A stretch of 38,560 bases of DNA from CANHVK01 sp044232905 (GTDB lineage: Bacteria > Bacteroidota > Bacteroidia > Flavobacteriales_D > Crocinitomicaceae): the NCBI GenBank assembly GCA_044232905.1, contig JBIIKZ010000016.1, positions 1 to 38,560 on the forward strand, written 5' to 3'. The notes below the pieces were generated by a model. It made no database searches. It was not told the origin of the DNA and saw only the letters and a list, made by a program, of their open reading frames with translations. The translations under genes and the position numbers were made by a program. Below, piece by piece: positions 15,344 through 24,538 of this stretch (position 1 is its first letter; every line of letters begins with the position of its first letter).

Positions 15344-16300
15344 ATGGCATTTTTCGGATTATTTTCCAAAGAGAAAAAAGAAACGCTCAACAAAGGATTA
15401 GAAAAAACAAAACAAAGTTTTTTCTCTAAAATTGCACGTACGATCGTTGGTAAGTCCACCGTAGATGATGAGGTGCTAGATAATTTAGAAGAAATTCTGA
15501 TTACATCTGATGTTGGTGTTGAAACAACATTGAAGGTAATAGAACGCATTGAGGCACGCATCGCACGCGATAAATATTTGAATACTTCCGAGTTAAATCG
15601 TGTCTTGAAAGAAGAAATTTCCTCTTTATTAGAAGAAAATAATACACATAATCCAGGGGAGTTTAAATTTCCAGATACAAACGGATTTCCATATGTAATT
15701 ATGGTGGTTGGTGTAAATGGAGTAGGTAAAACAACCACGATTGGTAAATTAGCGCATCACTTTAAATCAGAAGGTAAAAAAGTAGTACTTGGTGCTGCAG
15801 ATACCTTCCGAGCTGCTGCAGTGGACCAATTAATCATTTGGTCGGAAAGAGTAGGAGTGCCAATTATACAACAAGGTATGGGCGCTGATCCTGCTTCTGT
15901 AGCATTTGATGCACTATCCTCTGCGAAAGCACAAGGAGCAGATGTTGTTATTATTGATACTGCAGGACGTTTACATAATAAGGTAAACTTAATGAATGAG
16001 TTGTCAAAAATTCGTCGTGTGATGGATAAAATTATCCCGAATGCGCCACATGAGGTGTTGTTAGTGTTGGATGGTTCTACTGGACAAAATGCATTCGAAC
16101 AAGCAAAACAATTTTCCTTAGCAACAGATATTACAGCATTGGCGGTAACAAAATTAGATGGAACTGCAAAAGGTGGTGTAGTGATTGGTATTTCTGATCA
16201 AATGAAAATTCCAGTGAAATACATTGGCGTGGGAGAAGGAATGAATGATTTACAATTGTTTCACAGAGAAGAATTTGTGGACTCTTTATTTTCGGAATAA
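15344..16300 (+). CDS. ftsY: Signal recognition particle receptor FtsY
   Basis: A 318-residue SRP receptor GTPase. Seen: an N-terminal helical domain (about 20-95) and the NG GTPase domain with G1 VGVNGVGKTTTIGKLA, ADTFRAAAVDQL, the G3 DTAGR, G4 TKLDGTAKGG and the closing GVGEGMNDLQLF. The long acidic A-domain of E. coli is absent, as is usual in Bacteroidota. The product docks SRP-ribosome complexes at the inner membrane. It lies in the ribosomal block behind the hairpin at 15304-15338, and a small lipoprotein gene starts 1 bp after its stop. Confidence 0.96.
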   Translation: MAFFGLFSKEKKETLNKGLEKTKQSFFSKIARTIVGKSTVDDEVLDNLEEILITSDVGVETTLKVIERIEARIARDKYLNTSELNRVLKEEISSLLEENNTHNPGEFKFPDTNGFPYVIMVVGVNGVGKTTTIGKLAHHFKSEGKKVVLGAADTFRAAAVDQLIIWSERVGVPIIQQGMGADPASVAFDALSSAKAQGADVVIIDTAGRLHNKVNLMNELSKIRRVMDKIIPNAPHEVLLVLDGSTGQNAFEQAKQFSLATDITALAVTKLDGTAKGGVVIGISDQMKIPVKYIGVGEGMNDLQLFHREEFVDSLFSE

Positions 16301-16301
16301 T

Positions 16302-16526
16302 ATGAAACAGATAATTGCATTAGGATTACTTATCGTTTTCACTTCATGTGCTAACGCTAAAAAATCAACGTCGAACACAAAGTCGATTGAAACAAAAAAG
16401 AAAGAGGCGTATAAAGATGTAAATAAAGTTGGGGATAAATTGCCAGAGACAAGATATCCAAATAGCGCCGATACTACAGGGACTTCACCAGCTCCATATA
16501 AATCCGGTGACGCAAGAGGATATTAG
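16302..16526 (+). CDS. Small lipoprotein downstream of ftsY
   Basis: A 74-residue protein beginning MKQIIALGLLIVFTSC, a lipoprotein signal with Cys16 as the likely lipidated residue. The mature part is short, hydrophilic and Lys/Ser/Thr-rich, so it is probably unstructured. The frame is open from 16245 inside ftsY, but ATG 16302 gives the proper signal peptide, 1 bp after the ftsY stop, so the two are probably co-expressed. The function is unknown. Confidence 0.75.
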   Translation: MKQIIALGLLIVFTSCANAKKSTSNTKSIETKKKEAYKDVNKVGDKLPETRYPNSADTTGTSPAPYKSGDARGY

Positions 16527-16593
16527 TCGTTTTTATTGTATTCATAGTGCTATTTACCTAATTTATAAAGGGTAATTTCTGTGAATTTTGGTC

Positions 16594-16623
16594 AAAAAAA
16601 AGACTGCCGAATAGACAGTCTTT
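16594..16623 (-). terminator. Terminator of the minus-strand OMP gene
   Basis: On the minus strand, AAAGACTG and CAGTCTTT form an 8-bp stem followed by a run of T residues. It lies 20 bp after the stop of the barrel protein gene (16643) and could also act on + transcripts, though the T run is weaker in that direction. Confidence 0.8.
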
Positions 16624-16642
16624 AAAAAATAATAATTCTACA

Positions 16643-17254
16643 TTAGAATTTAAACGATAATCCACCGTTTACTAATCCTCCTTGACCAATACCCATTGCA
16701 AAATTTGCTCCTACATTATCAGTAAAGAAATAGCGCATTCCTAAAGCTAATTTAAATGCGATTGGAGTGATTGCTCCAGATTTAGTATAAGAATATCCAG
16801 CATCTGTAGAAGATGCTGTATAAGTGCGATAATTGTACCCAGCTCCTAATCCTAAATATGCATCTAATTTGTCACTGTCTGCAAAGTGAAAATTGAAAGA
16901 AGCAGAACTACGAATGTTTTGTGAACCTATATTGTACGTATATACAACAGTATTTGAGTTTTCAGTAGTTACAGTTGAGTACGATACGTCTACTTTATTG
17001 AAATCAATATCCAATCCAACACCAAATTTGTCAATTAACATATATTCACCTCTAACACCCAAGTGATCTATAGAGGATGTTGATGCATTAGAAGCTACTG
17101 AACCTAACGTTCCTTTGAAAGCTGAGTTAAATAAATTGACAACACCATAATAGGTGTCTATTAAAACATCTCCTTTTTGTACAGCCTGAGCATTTGTGTT
17201 GAAACTAGTAAGTGAAGTAACTAAAACTGCAATTGTAATAATTAATTTATTCAT
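16643..17254 (-). CDS. Outer-membrane beta-barrel protein
   Basis: A 203-residue protein with a clear signal peptide (hydrophobic 5-16, cleavage near NTNAQA). The mature part alternates polar and hydrophobic residues in barrel-like strands (YLGLGAGYNYRTY, KLALGMRYFF, GGLVNGGLSFKF) and ends in Phe, as outer-membrane barrels do. The size suits an eight-stranded OmpX/OmpW-like barrel. It has its own terminator at 16594 and a 70-bp upstream gap. The precise role is unknown. Confidence 0.82.
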   Translation of the reverse strand: MNKLIITIAVLVTSLTSFNTNAQAVQKGDVLIDTYYGVVNLFNSAFKGTLGSVASNASTSSIDHLGVRGEYMLIDKFGVGLDIDFNKVDVSYSTVTTENSNTVVYTYNIGSQNIRSSASFNFHFADSDKLDAYLGLGAGYNYRTYTASSTDAGYSYTKSGAITPIAFKLALGMRYFFTDNVGANFAMGIGQGGLVNGGLSFKF

Positions 17255-17324
17255 AATATTTTATTTTGGTTTAGTACTTTAACGTTTTAAATTTAAAAAA
17301 GTTTCAAGATTTTGCTAGTGAATG

Positions 17325-18332
17325 TTATACAAACATATTTTTATCCAATTTCAGCCATTCTAACGTGGATTGATGAAAGATATCTTCTTGTACCGATTTA
17401 GATAAATCACTATCCTCAATGAATTTTCCAATTTCTAAATCTCCCAAGGGAAAAGGATAATCCGTACCAAAACATACTTTTTTACTTCCTTGCATCTTTA
17501 GAATGTATTTCAATAAATCGATGTCGTGCGTGATACTGTCTACCCAGAACTTTCCAACGTATTCACGTGGATTGATTGGATTGTCCATTGCAACTAAATC
17601 TGGTCTGCAGTTAAATCCATGTTCAACACGTCCAAGAGTAGGTAAGAATGAACCACCTGCATGGGAAAAACATACACGTAAGTTTGGAAGTTTCTCCAAT
17701 AAACCGCTAAAAATCATCGAGCAAGCAGCACGTGAAGTTTCAGCAGGCATTCCAACTAACCAAGGTAACCAGTATTTTTTCATACTATCTTCCCCCATCA
17801 TTTGCCAAGGGTGAATCATCACGGCCATATCTAATTCCGCCATTGCTTCAAAAATTGGATAAAATTCTGGCTCTCCAAGATTTTTATCATTGATGTTACT
17901 ACCAATTTGTACCCCTACCAATCCAATTTCCTTACAACGTCTTAATTCTTGGATAGCAGTGTCAACATCTTGCATTGGTATTGTACCCAATCCAATGTAA
18001 TTTTTCGGATAACGTGCAACTAAATCAGCTATATGGTCATTCAGATATCGGGATGACTCTAAACAATCTTTTGGTTCTGCCCAATAGGAAAATAATACAG
18101 GAATTGTACATACTACTTGTACGGTAGTTGTAAAATCTTTGTATTCATTTACTCTAAAGTTTTCATCCCAGCAATTTTCTTCGATACGACGAAAAAAACG
18201 ACCGCCCTGCATCATATCCGCTGTTTTGTCCTCGTTGTGCTTTAAATAAATGAAGTCCCCATAACCAAATTTGCCATGCCAATCAGGAAGGTTTTTTGGG
18301 ATAATATGCGAGTGCATGTCTATTTTTAACAT
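17325..18332 (-). CDS. Aminocarboxymuconate-semialdehyde decarboxylase (ACMSD)
   Basis: A 335-residue amidohydrolase closely matching ACMSD of the kynurenine pathway, which decarboxylates 2-amino-3-carboxymuconate-6-semialdehyde and so diverts tryptophan carbon away from NAD synthesis. Seen: zinc ligands H7 and H9 (DMHSH), H174 (IHPW), D291 (GTDYPFP), and the catalytic H224 (SHAGG), at the same positions as in the human enzyme. Other matches are ENCWD, FSYWAEP and KYWLPWLVGMPAET. The length equals that of the family. No other kynurenine-pathway gene lies in this window. It follows accC by 113 bp, but a perfect -7 element at 18350 suggests its own promoter. Confidence 0.93.
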   Translation of the reverse strand: MLKIDMHSHIIPKNLPDWHGKFGYGDFIYLKHNEDKTADMMQGGRFFRRIEENCWDENFRVNEYKDFTTTVQVVCTIPVLFSYWAEPKDCLESSRYLNDHIADLVARYPKNYIGLGTIPMQDVDTAIQELRRCKEIGLVGVQIGSNINDKNLGEPEFYPIFEAMAELDMAVMIHPWQMMGEDSMKKYWLPWLVGMPAETSRAACSMIFSGLLEKLPNLRVCFSHAGGSFLPTLGRVEHGFNCRPDLVAMDNPINPREYVGKFWVDSITHDIDLLKYILKMQGSKKVCFGTDYPFPLGDLEIGKFIEDSDLSKSVQEDIFHQSTLEWLKLDKNMFV

Positions 18333-18349
18333 AATCTATAATTTAATTT

Positions 18350-18357
18350 CAAAGTTA
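18350..18357 (-). promoter_or_regulatory. Candidate -7 element of the ACMSD gene
   Basis: On the minus strand this reads TAACTTTG, a perfect TAnnTTTG match 17 bp before the ACMSD start codon. A clear -33 TTG was not found, so confidence is moderate. Confidence 0.45.
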
Positions 18358-18360
18358 AAC

Positions 18361-18445
18361 TTTTTGGTAATCTATAATTAATAACTCTTCGTCCGTCGCT
18401 CGTCTCCCGAAAGCTTTCTGGACATCACTCGTCACTTCCTCCTCG
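18361..18445 (-). repeat. GACGAR-rich intergenic repeat, copy 2
   Basis: The 85-bp end of the accC-ACMSD gap carries GACGAG, GACGGA and GACGAA units on minus, an imperfect palindrome around GAAAGCTTTC, and the 15-mer TCACTCGTCACTTCC (18425-18439, + orientation) shared exactly with 6262-6276. Both copies lie directly after the stop codon of a minus-strand gene. Confidence 0.6.
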
Positions 18446-19930
18446 TCATCGTACCATTAATTTCCATGCGCCGTGTATTGGTTTGGAAATAAATTCGCGC
18501 TCATTTTTTTCTTTTAGATCTTTCCAAAGTATTTCAACAGCAGATTCTAGTGCCTTTTTTTCTTCTAGCATTGCTGTATTTACTAATTCCGGAGTTTCAA
18601 AATAATGTTTGATAAAATTAGTGTCAAAATCTCCAGAAGTAAAGGCTTTGTGTTTTAGTACATATTTACAGAAATCTAAATTTGTTTTCACGCCGGAAAC
18701 TTGGTAGTTATCAATGGCAAAAATCATACGCGCAATCGCTTTTTCTCGTGTTTCATCCCAAACCACTAATTTCGCTAACATTGGATCGTAATAGATAGGT
18801 ATTTCCATCCCTTCTTCAAACGAATCATCTACACGAATGTTTTTGCCAGTTGGTATCCTATAACGATTAAGTGTTCCAATATCTGGTGTGAATCCGTTAA
18901 ATGTATCTTCTGCATACAAGCGAATTTCGATGGCGTGTCCTTGAATTACCAATTCATTTTGAAGTTTCGGAAGTCTTTCTCCGCGTGCAACTCGTATTTG
19001 CCATTCTACTAAATCTAGTCCCGTAATTTCTTCCGTAACAGGGTGTTCTACTTGTAGACGCGTATTCATTTCTAAGAAGAAGAAATCTAAATTTGCATCC
19101 AATAAAAATTCAACCGTACCGGCTCCAACATAGTCACATGATTTACAAACAGCAATAGCTGCTTCTCCCATCTTAACTCGTAACTCTTCACTCAAAACTG
19201 CACTTGGCGCTTCTTCAATGACTTTTTGATGTCTTCTTTGTATACTACATTCACGTTCAAAAAGGTATACATAATTTCCGAGCGTATCTCCAAAGACTTG
19301 TATTTCAATATGTCTTGGTTTACTTACAAATTTTTCTATAAATACTTCATCATTTCCAAAGGAAGAACGTGCTTCACTTTGCGCCATACGCATCTGTTCT
19401 TCTAAACTTTCGATATTTTCAACAAGACGCATCCCTTTACCGCCGCCACCTGCTGATGCTTTAATCAAGATTGGGAAACCTACTCGTAAAGCAATTTCTT
19501 TTGCTTCTTGAACATCTATAATTGCTTTGTCTACTCCAGGTACTAATGGAACATTGAATTTTTTTACTGCTTGTTTGGCTTCTAATTTATCCCCCATCAC
19601 TTGCATGGAAGCAGGAGAAGGGCCAATAAAGGTAATGCCAGCATCATTTACTTTTGTCGCAAATTCTGCATTTTCAGATAAAAATCCATACCCTGGGTGA
19701 ATTCCATCCACACCTAATGTTTTGCAATGTTCTAAAATAACATCTTGTTTTAGGTAGCTTTCATTCGATGGAGATGTACCTACATAAACCGCTTCATCTG
19801 CCTCACGCACATGCAGCGCGTTTTTATCTGCATCCGAATAAATGGCAACCGTTTTAATTCCCATTTTTTTTAGAGTTCGAATTACACGTCTAGCAATCTC
19901 TCCACGATTTGCAATAAGTACTTTTTGCAT
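18446..19930 (-). CDS. accC: Acyl-CoA carboxylase, biotin carboxylase subunit
   Basis: A 494-residue biotin carboxylase. Seen: N-terminal VLIANRGEIARRVIRT, the HPGYGFLSEN motif, the glycine-rich ATP loop ASAGGGGKGMR, the active-site ECSIQRRHQKVIEEAPS and EMNTRLQVEHPVTE, and C-terminal YDPMLAKLVVWDETR. The protein ends after the biotin carboxylase domain, so the biotin carrier and carboxyltransferase must come from elsewhere. It could serve acetyl-, propionyl- or methylcrotonyl-CoA carboxylase; the sequence alone does not decide. It starts 7 bp after the tamB stop, so both are probably on one transcript, followed by the GACGAR repeat. Confidence 0.92.
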   Translation of the reverse strand: MQKVLIANRGEIARRVIRTLKKMGIKTVAIYSDADKNALHVREADEAVYVGTSPSNESYLKQDVILEHCKTLGVDGIHPGYGFLSENAEFATKVNDAGITFIGPSPASMQVMGDKLEAKQAVKKFNVPLVPGVDKAIIDVQEAKEIALRVGFPILIKASAGGGGKGMRLVENIESLEEQMRMAQSEARSSFGNDEVFIEKFVSKPRHIEIQVFGDTLGNYVYLFERECSIQRRHQKVIEEAPSAVLSEELRVKMGEAAIAVCKSCDYVGAGTVEFLLDANLDFFFLEMNTRLQVEHPVTEEITGLDLVEWQIRVARGERLPKLQNELVIQGHAIEIRLYAEDTFNGFTPDIGTLNRYRIPTGKNIRVDDSFEEGMEIPIYYDPMLAKLVVWDETREKAIARMIFAIDNYQVSGVKTNLDFCKYVLKHKAFTSGDFDTNFIKHYFETPELVNTAMLEEKKALESAVEILWKDLKEKNEREFISKPIHGAWKLMVR

Positions 19931-19937
19931 AATGACT

Positions 19938-22900
19938 TTATTTAGTTACCGTTAAACTATCCTTGCTGTTTAGTAACAAGTTTACAGGTATTGGTTTTCT
20001 GTTTTTTTTGTTTCGTTTAATAATTCTACGTTCGTTTTTTTGTCTAAAAATGTTTAAAAAACGTTGTAATGAAATAAATTCATCGACGGAAGTAAATTCT
20101 TCTTGGTAGTTTATTCCAACACCTTGCGTAGTGTAGGTTGTTAATTGATTATATAAGTTGATATCGTTGGATTCATTAAATGTACTCAATCGAAGATTTC
20201 CTTTGTCATCCAGTTTATATTCAATTTTTACATTACTGATAAGAAGGCTTTTATTTGCATTTGTATTACTTCCAAACTGGGAAGAAATCATCCAATCGCC
20301 ATATTCTTTAGAGAGCCCAACTTTAATCGTAGAGCTACCAGTAGTTGTATTATCAGTAGGTGAAACCCTATCGGTAGCAGTGTTATAACTCAAATTGATT
20401 TTGTAGTTTTTAGATAAATCATTTAGAATACTATTTATTTGATTTGTAACTAAATCTGCAACTGCATTGGAACCAACATTATTACTACTAGATAGTAATG
20501 GTTGGAATTTTTTCCAAAGTAACAGGGAAAAGAATTGTTTATTTAATTCTTCTTTACTGTCATTAATACGTACAATTGCGGCTTTGGAATCTTCATTTAT
20601 ACCGGTTCCTGCATTGCCAAGTTCAATTTCGAAATCAATTTTAGGTTTCATTACTGTTTCACTTAATTTTAGTTTACAGCGCACTTCTTGTATTGATTTT
20701 GCATTTGAATTATCAATCGGTAAAATATCTTTTAATGTTGTAAATACAGAACTTACGGTTGTTAATTTTAATTCCGCCAAGTAAGGGTCTTTTGTCCAAC
20801 TGATGGTTCCTCCTTCTTGTATGATAAAGTTTTGTTTTAATGGCCCAAGGACAAAGTTATAGGTACTTTGATTGGAATTCGAATTAAGAATTGTGTAGGT
20901 TCCGTCCATGGTTACATTTTCAGAACGATCCATATTTATAGTAATATCCCCTCCTCCAAAAGCAGTGATTTCATCTCCTAATTTTTCATTGAAAATAAGT
21001 TTTAGTTTTGCTTCTGGGGTGACTTTGAATTTTAAATCTAGAGTAACGCCGGAATAATCAATTTTAGGTTTTTTATCTTTTTTTACTTCATTCTTTTGTT
21101 TGAAACGAATGAATTTACCTTCTTCAATATCACCCTCCCCATACATCGGGAAATTAATAGTAGAACCTATTTCTGTCTTTAAATCTACATTGAAAGCAAT
21201 ATCATCTGGTTTTCCACTCATGTTTATTGTGCCAGTAGCATAGCCTTTACCATAGAAAATTTCTTCTTCTTTAAATTTTGTATTCATCACGAGGAAATGA
21301 TCTACGGGTAAAACCATTCCTGGTATTGATGTAATATCTTCTTCGATATTTAGATTGACGTCAAACGTCCAGTCATCAAAGTTTTTATGATACACCGTGG
21401 CGATTACAGAACCGTTGTTTCCTTCCTCATCCTTGACTGGCATATTATTGATGTAGAATCCATCTTCATCCACTAAAATTTTACCTTTTGCAGCAAGGTT
21501 GATACCAAACATTTCAATTTTTGTTCGACCATTTACTAATTCAACTTCACCTTGTAATTTTGGCGTATCAAAAGTTCCTCCAACAAATATATTTCCCTTT
21601 ATTTTTCCTTCAATATTTGAAATTACTTGCGGATCTAAAAAAGCGTTAATAAATTGAATGTCTGTATAATTAAAATCTAAATTGAAATTTAAATTATTTT
21701 GATTACGTAATGGGAAATAGCGTCCACTGAAATTGAATGTAGGATTGGATCGGTATGCTAAATCTCCTTTTACAAAAATACTTTTCCATTCGTCCTCCCA
21801 ATAACCCGAAAGTGCAACGTCACCAATTTCTTCTTTGTTAACGAATAAATTTTTGATTTTTGAACTACCTGCAATTTTAAGATCTGTAAATGGCGTGCTG
21901 ATTTTTGTGTCGGCATTCAATTCTCCTTTTAATTTTGTTGGAAGTTGAAAAATATTACTTACGTTAATTAACTCTAATCCATTAATTTGTATTTGAGCAA
22001 CATCTTCACTTTTGTTGGATAGTGTTCCTTCAAAGGAAATCGTTTCTTCAAGATGTTTAATTAGAAAGTTGTGCATTTCTAAAAATTCCGGCGCGACATG
22101 TAAATCACACGCTTGGTCTAATGTCCATTTATTTTTATCAATATGAAAATAAGAAGGTAAAATGTGAAAAGCAAAGGATTTTCCTGGGTTGCAAGTTGTA
22201 TTCCATTGGATGTTGGATTCTTTTTGATTTGGCAATTTCCAAGTAAGTTCTGAGTGTAAGACATTGTCGGTTCCAGAAGTTTTGAGTGAAATAGTTTCTA
22301 ACTGAATCGAATCGGAATAATTTAATTGTTCTGCTTCAATTTCAGTTTCTGCTTTTTTATTAATAATTATACTTTTGGAGGATAATTTTTTAATTTTCAA
22401 CTCTCCTAGACTAAAATAGGGCGCTTTTACTTTGACAAGAATTTCGTCTTTTGAAATATCACCTTTTATACGACTGCCTTTTGCAATTTTAATTTGGGGT
22501 GCAAATAAATCGATGATTTCATCTGCATTTTTCAGCTCTATATTGTAACTCCAATCATTATTTCTTAATAGCGATTTTCGAGGTTTTATTAATGCAGGCA
22601 AAACCTCGCTTAATCGATTATTTATTTCAGTGAATATACTAGTCATTTCTAAATTCCCATGCATATCAACATCGCAAACAGAAGAGTTTATTTGTAAATC
22701 ATCCTCCTTTTTAGAACGTTTTAGTAGAATATTAAAGAAGTCAACCGAAGCTTGTTTATTTAATTCTTGATACTTTACATTATTCAATTTTATTTCTCCT
22801 GCATAGTTGTTTAAGTTTGTGCCTCTAACATCTAGCTCAATGTCCCCAGCTATTACCGTATTGACACGATTAGTTAAGTGTAGTTTATCTAATGCTGCAT

Positions 22901-24518
22901 ACGCTATATTTGCGGATAATTCATAATGCTCTTGGGTATTCAATTCAATAATGCCATCGTAAGAAATTCGTGCGTTTTCATCTTGTATTTCGAATTTACC
23001 TGCTATTGTATTGGCAACATACGACAACTTATCAAGTGAAATATTGGAATAGTTATAGTTTTTAAACGATAAATTTGCTAAAGTACCGGTCAATTCGTTT
23101 ACTTCTAGATTAGAATCAAAATCAAACATACCATTTAAACTTATTAGTCCAGAGGTCTTTCCTAATAATTTAGTTTGAGAAATTCCTCCTAGATGAATAC
23201 TGTCTAAATATATATTTGGTTGATTACCAGTAGAAGTAAATAAATAGTTGTCGTTTTTGGTATCGTAATCAATTTTAATTCCTTTTGGAATTCGAACACC
23301 ACCTTGTTTTGAACTTATTTTTTGTGCAACGATTGTTGCGTGTTGATTACTGCCTGTAATATGTACATTTTTCCCTTCAAAATACCCTAATCGTTTAACA
23401 TAGCTGTTGAATTCTATAGGTTTGATACCCGTTGATTTAGGGAATTGAAATTGTTCAATATCTGAAATTGGAAAATAGCAGTATTCAATGTTTTCATTGT
23501 ATTGTAAGTTATTTAATTCCCTAAAATCTGGTAAAATTAGATCCCCTTGCAAATAGGATTTTTCACCAAATTTTAAACGTAAATCTTGAATATTTAATGC
23601 TTTTAAATGATCTGTAACAATTCCCTCGACCTCGCAAAATTGATTCATACCTGTTATTGCAGAAGAAAAATATTGAATATCACGCATAGCTACAAAGCTT
23701 TTGTTCAAGACAGCGTTGAAGGATACTTTGTCATCAAATTCATTGAAATCATCCCATGTTGAAAAAAGCAATTCAAATTTCGGTAAACTAACCTCCGAAC
23801 GATTGGTTCGAAATTTTAATTTATTTAGCGCTAGGATGTTCGAGTTAACTTTAGCATATCCTGAAAAACTTTTAATCTGAAAACCACAGCGTTCTTTTAC
23901 GGATAATTGATTTATTGCCGCTTTAATTGTTCCGTGATTATACGACAAGTTGTCTGCGAAAAAGTATAATTTTTTTAAATGCAGATGGTTGTAATTGATT
24001 TCATCGGTAAAATTTAATTTTCGATAGTCATCATACCGGATATCTAAATTCTTGAGTGCTAATTTTTCAACTTTAAACGTATAAGGTTTATTGGAAGTTT
24101 TACTATCCGAAGCGAAATAATCGACAATAAATTGAAAGTTAAATTCTTCCGTTTTTTTAGAAATATTTAAATTGAAAATTCCGTGCTCTACCTTTACTTT
24201 TTTTAGGCGGATCTCTTTTTTGATTTGATTTATACCTTTCAGTGTAACAAAGAGCGATTTAGCATATACTATTTTTTTGTGTTGTCGGTCTTCAATATTA
24301 ACTCCATCTAATACGATTTTATTAAAAAAAACGATAGATACTCGTTCTACGGAAAAAGTAGTTTTTAATTCTTTGGAGAAATAGGAAGTTGCACGTTGCG
24401 CCAAGTAGGTTTGTACGGGACTAGTTCTAACAAGAAACGCAAAAAACACAAAAAAAAGGATAAACCACTCGGCGAATATACCTAGTAATTTTCCTGTAAA
24501 TTTGAGTACTTTTGTCAT
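19938..24518 (-). CDS. tamB: TamB-like translocation/assembly module protein
   Basis: A 1526-residue AsmA-like/TamB family protein. Seen: a single N-terminal membrane anchor (about 10-31, with WFILFFVFFAFLV), a very long stretch of beta-rich repeats, and the C-terminal DUF490/TamB domain in the last 400 residues or so (GSSTIKVGLSKEYGDWMISS). It ends in a basic tail. Known: such proteins bridge inner and outer membranes and help outer-membrane assembly or lipid transport. The length is typical for Bacteroidota. An in-frame TAA lies just upstream, which fixes ATG 24518. The divergent tsaD start is only 20 bp away, so its promoter must overlap tsaD coding sequence or the mRNA is nearly leaderless. 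Confidence 0.88.
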   Translation of the reverse strand: MTKVLKFTGKLLGIFAEWFILFFVFFAFLVRTSPVQTYLAQRATSYFSKELKTTFSVERVSIVFFNKIVLDGVNIEDRQHKKIVYAKSLFVTLKGINQIKKEIRLKKVKVEHGIFNLNISKKTEEFNFQFIVDYFASDSKTSNKPYTFKVEKLALKNLDIRYDDYRKLNFTDEINYNHLHLKKLYFFADNLSYNHGTIKAAINQLSVKERCGFQIKSFSGYAKVNSNILALNKLKFRTNRSEVSLPKFELLFSTWDDFNEFDDKVSFNAVLNKSFVAMRDIQYFSSAITGMNQFCEVEGIVTDHLKALNIQDLRLKFGEKSYLQGDLILPDFRELNNLQYNENIEYCYFPISDIEQFQFPKSTGIKPIEFNSYVKRLGYFEGKNVHITGSNQHATIVAQKISSKQGGVRIPKGIKIDYDTKNDNYLFTSTGNQPNIYLDSIHLGGISQTKLLGKTSGLISLNGMFDFDSNLEVNELTGTLANLSFKNYNYSNISLDKLSYVANTIAGKFEIQDENARISYDGIIELNTQEHYELSANIAYAALDKLHLTNRVNTVIAGDIELDVRGTNLNNYAGEIKLNNVKYQELNKQASVDFFNILLKRSKKEDDLQINSSVCDVDMHGNLEMTSIFTEINNRLSEVLPALIKPRKSLLRNNDWSYNIELKNADEIIDLFAPQIKIAKGSRIKGDISKDEILVKVKAPYFSLGELKIKKLSSKSIIINKKAETEIEAEQLNYSDSIQLETISLKTSGTDNVLHSELTWKLPNQKESNIQWNTTCNPGKSFAFHILPSYFHIDKNKWTLDQACDLHVAPEFLEMHNFLIKHLEETISFEGTLSNKSEDVAQIQINGLELINVSNIFQLPTKLKGELNADTKISTPFTDLKIAGSSKIKNLFVNKEEIGDVALSGYWEDEWKSIFVKGDLAYRSNPTFNFSGRYFPLRNQNNLNFNLDFNYTDIQFINAFLDPQVISNIEGKIKGNIFVGGTFDTPKLQGEVELVNGRTKIEMFGINLAAKGKILVDEDGFYINNMPVKDEEGNNGSVIATVYHKNFDDWTFDVNLNIEEDITSIPGMVLPVDHFLVMNTKFKEEEIFYGKGYATGTINMSGKPDDIAFNVDLKTEIGSTINFPMYGEGDIEEGKFIRFKQKNEVKKDKKPKIDYSGVTLDLKFKVTPEAKLKLIFNEKLGDEITAFGGGDITINMDRSENVTMDGTYTILNSNSNQSTYNFVLGPLKQNFIIQEGGTISWTKDPYLAELKLTTVSSVFTTLKDILPIDNSNAKSIQEVRCKLKLSETVMKPKIDFEIELGNAGTGINEDSKAAIVRINDSKEELNKQFFSLLLWKKFQPLLSSSNNVGSNAVADLVTNQINSILNDLSKNYKINLSYNTATDRVSPTDNTTTGSSTIKVGLSKEYGDWMISSQFGSNTNANKSLLISNVKIEYKLDDKGNLRLSTFNESNDINLYNQLTTYTTQGVGINYQEEFTSVDEFISLQRFLNIFRQKNERRIIKRNKKNRKPIPVNLLLNSKDSLTVTK

Positions 24519-24538
24519 TAATTATAAAATAATAAACA

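Noticed and set aside
15295..15738. 147-residue minus frame across the start of ftsY
   Set aside because: It is a shadow of ftsY with Ser/Thr-rich composition and no recognisable motif.
20158..20784. Two + frames (76 and 105 residues) inside tamB
   Set aside because: They are antisense to the conserved C-terminal TamB domain and show no independent features.
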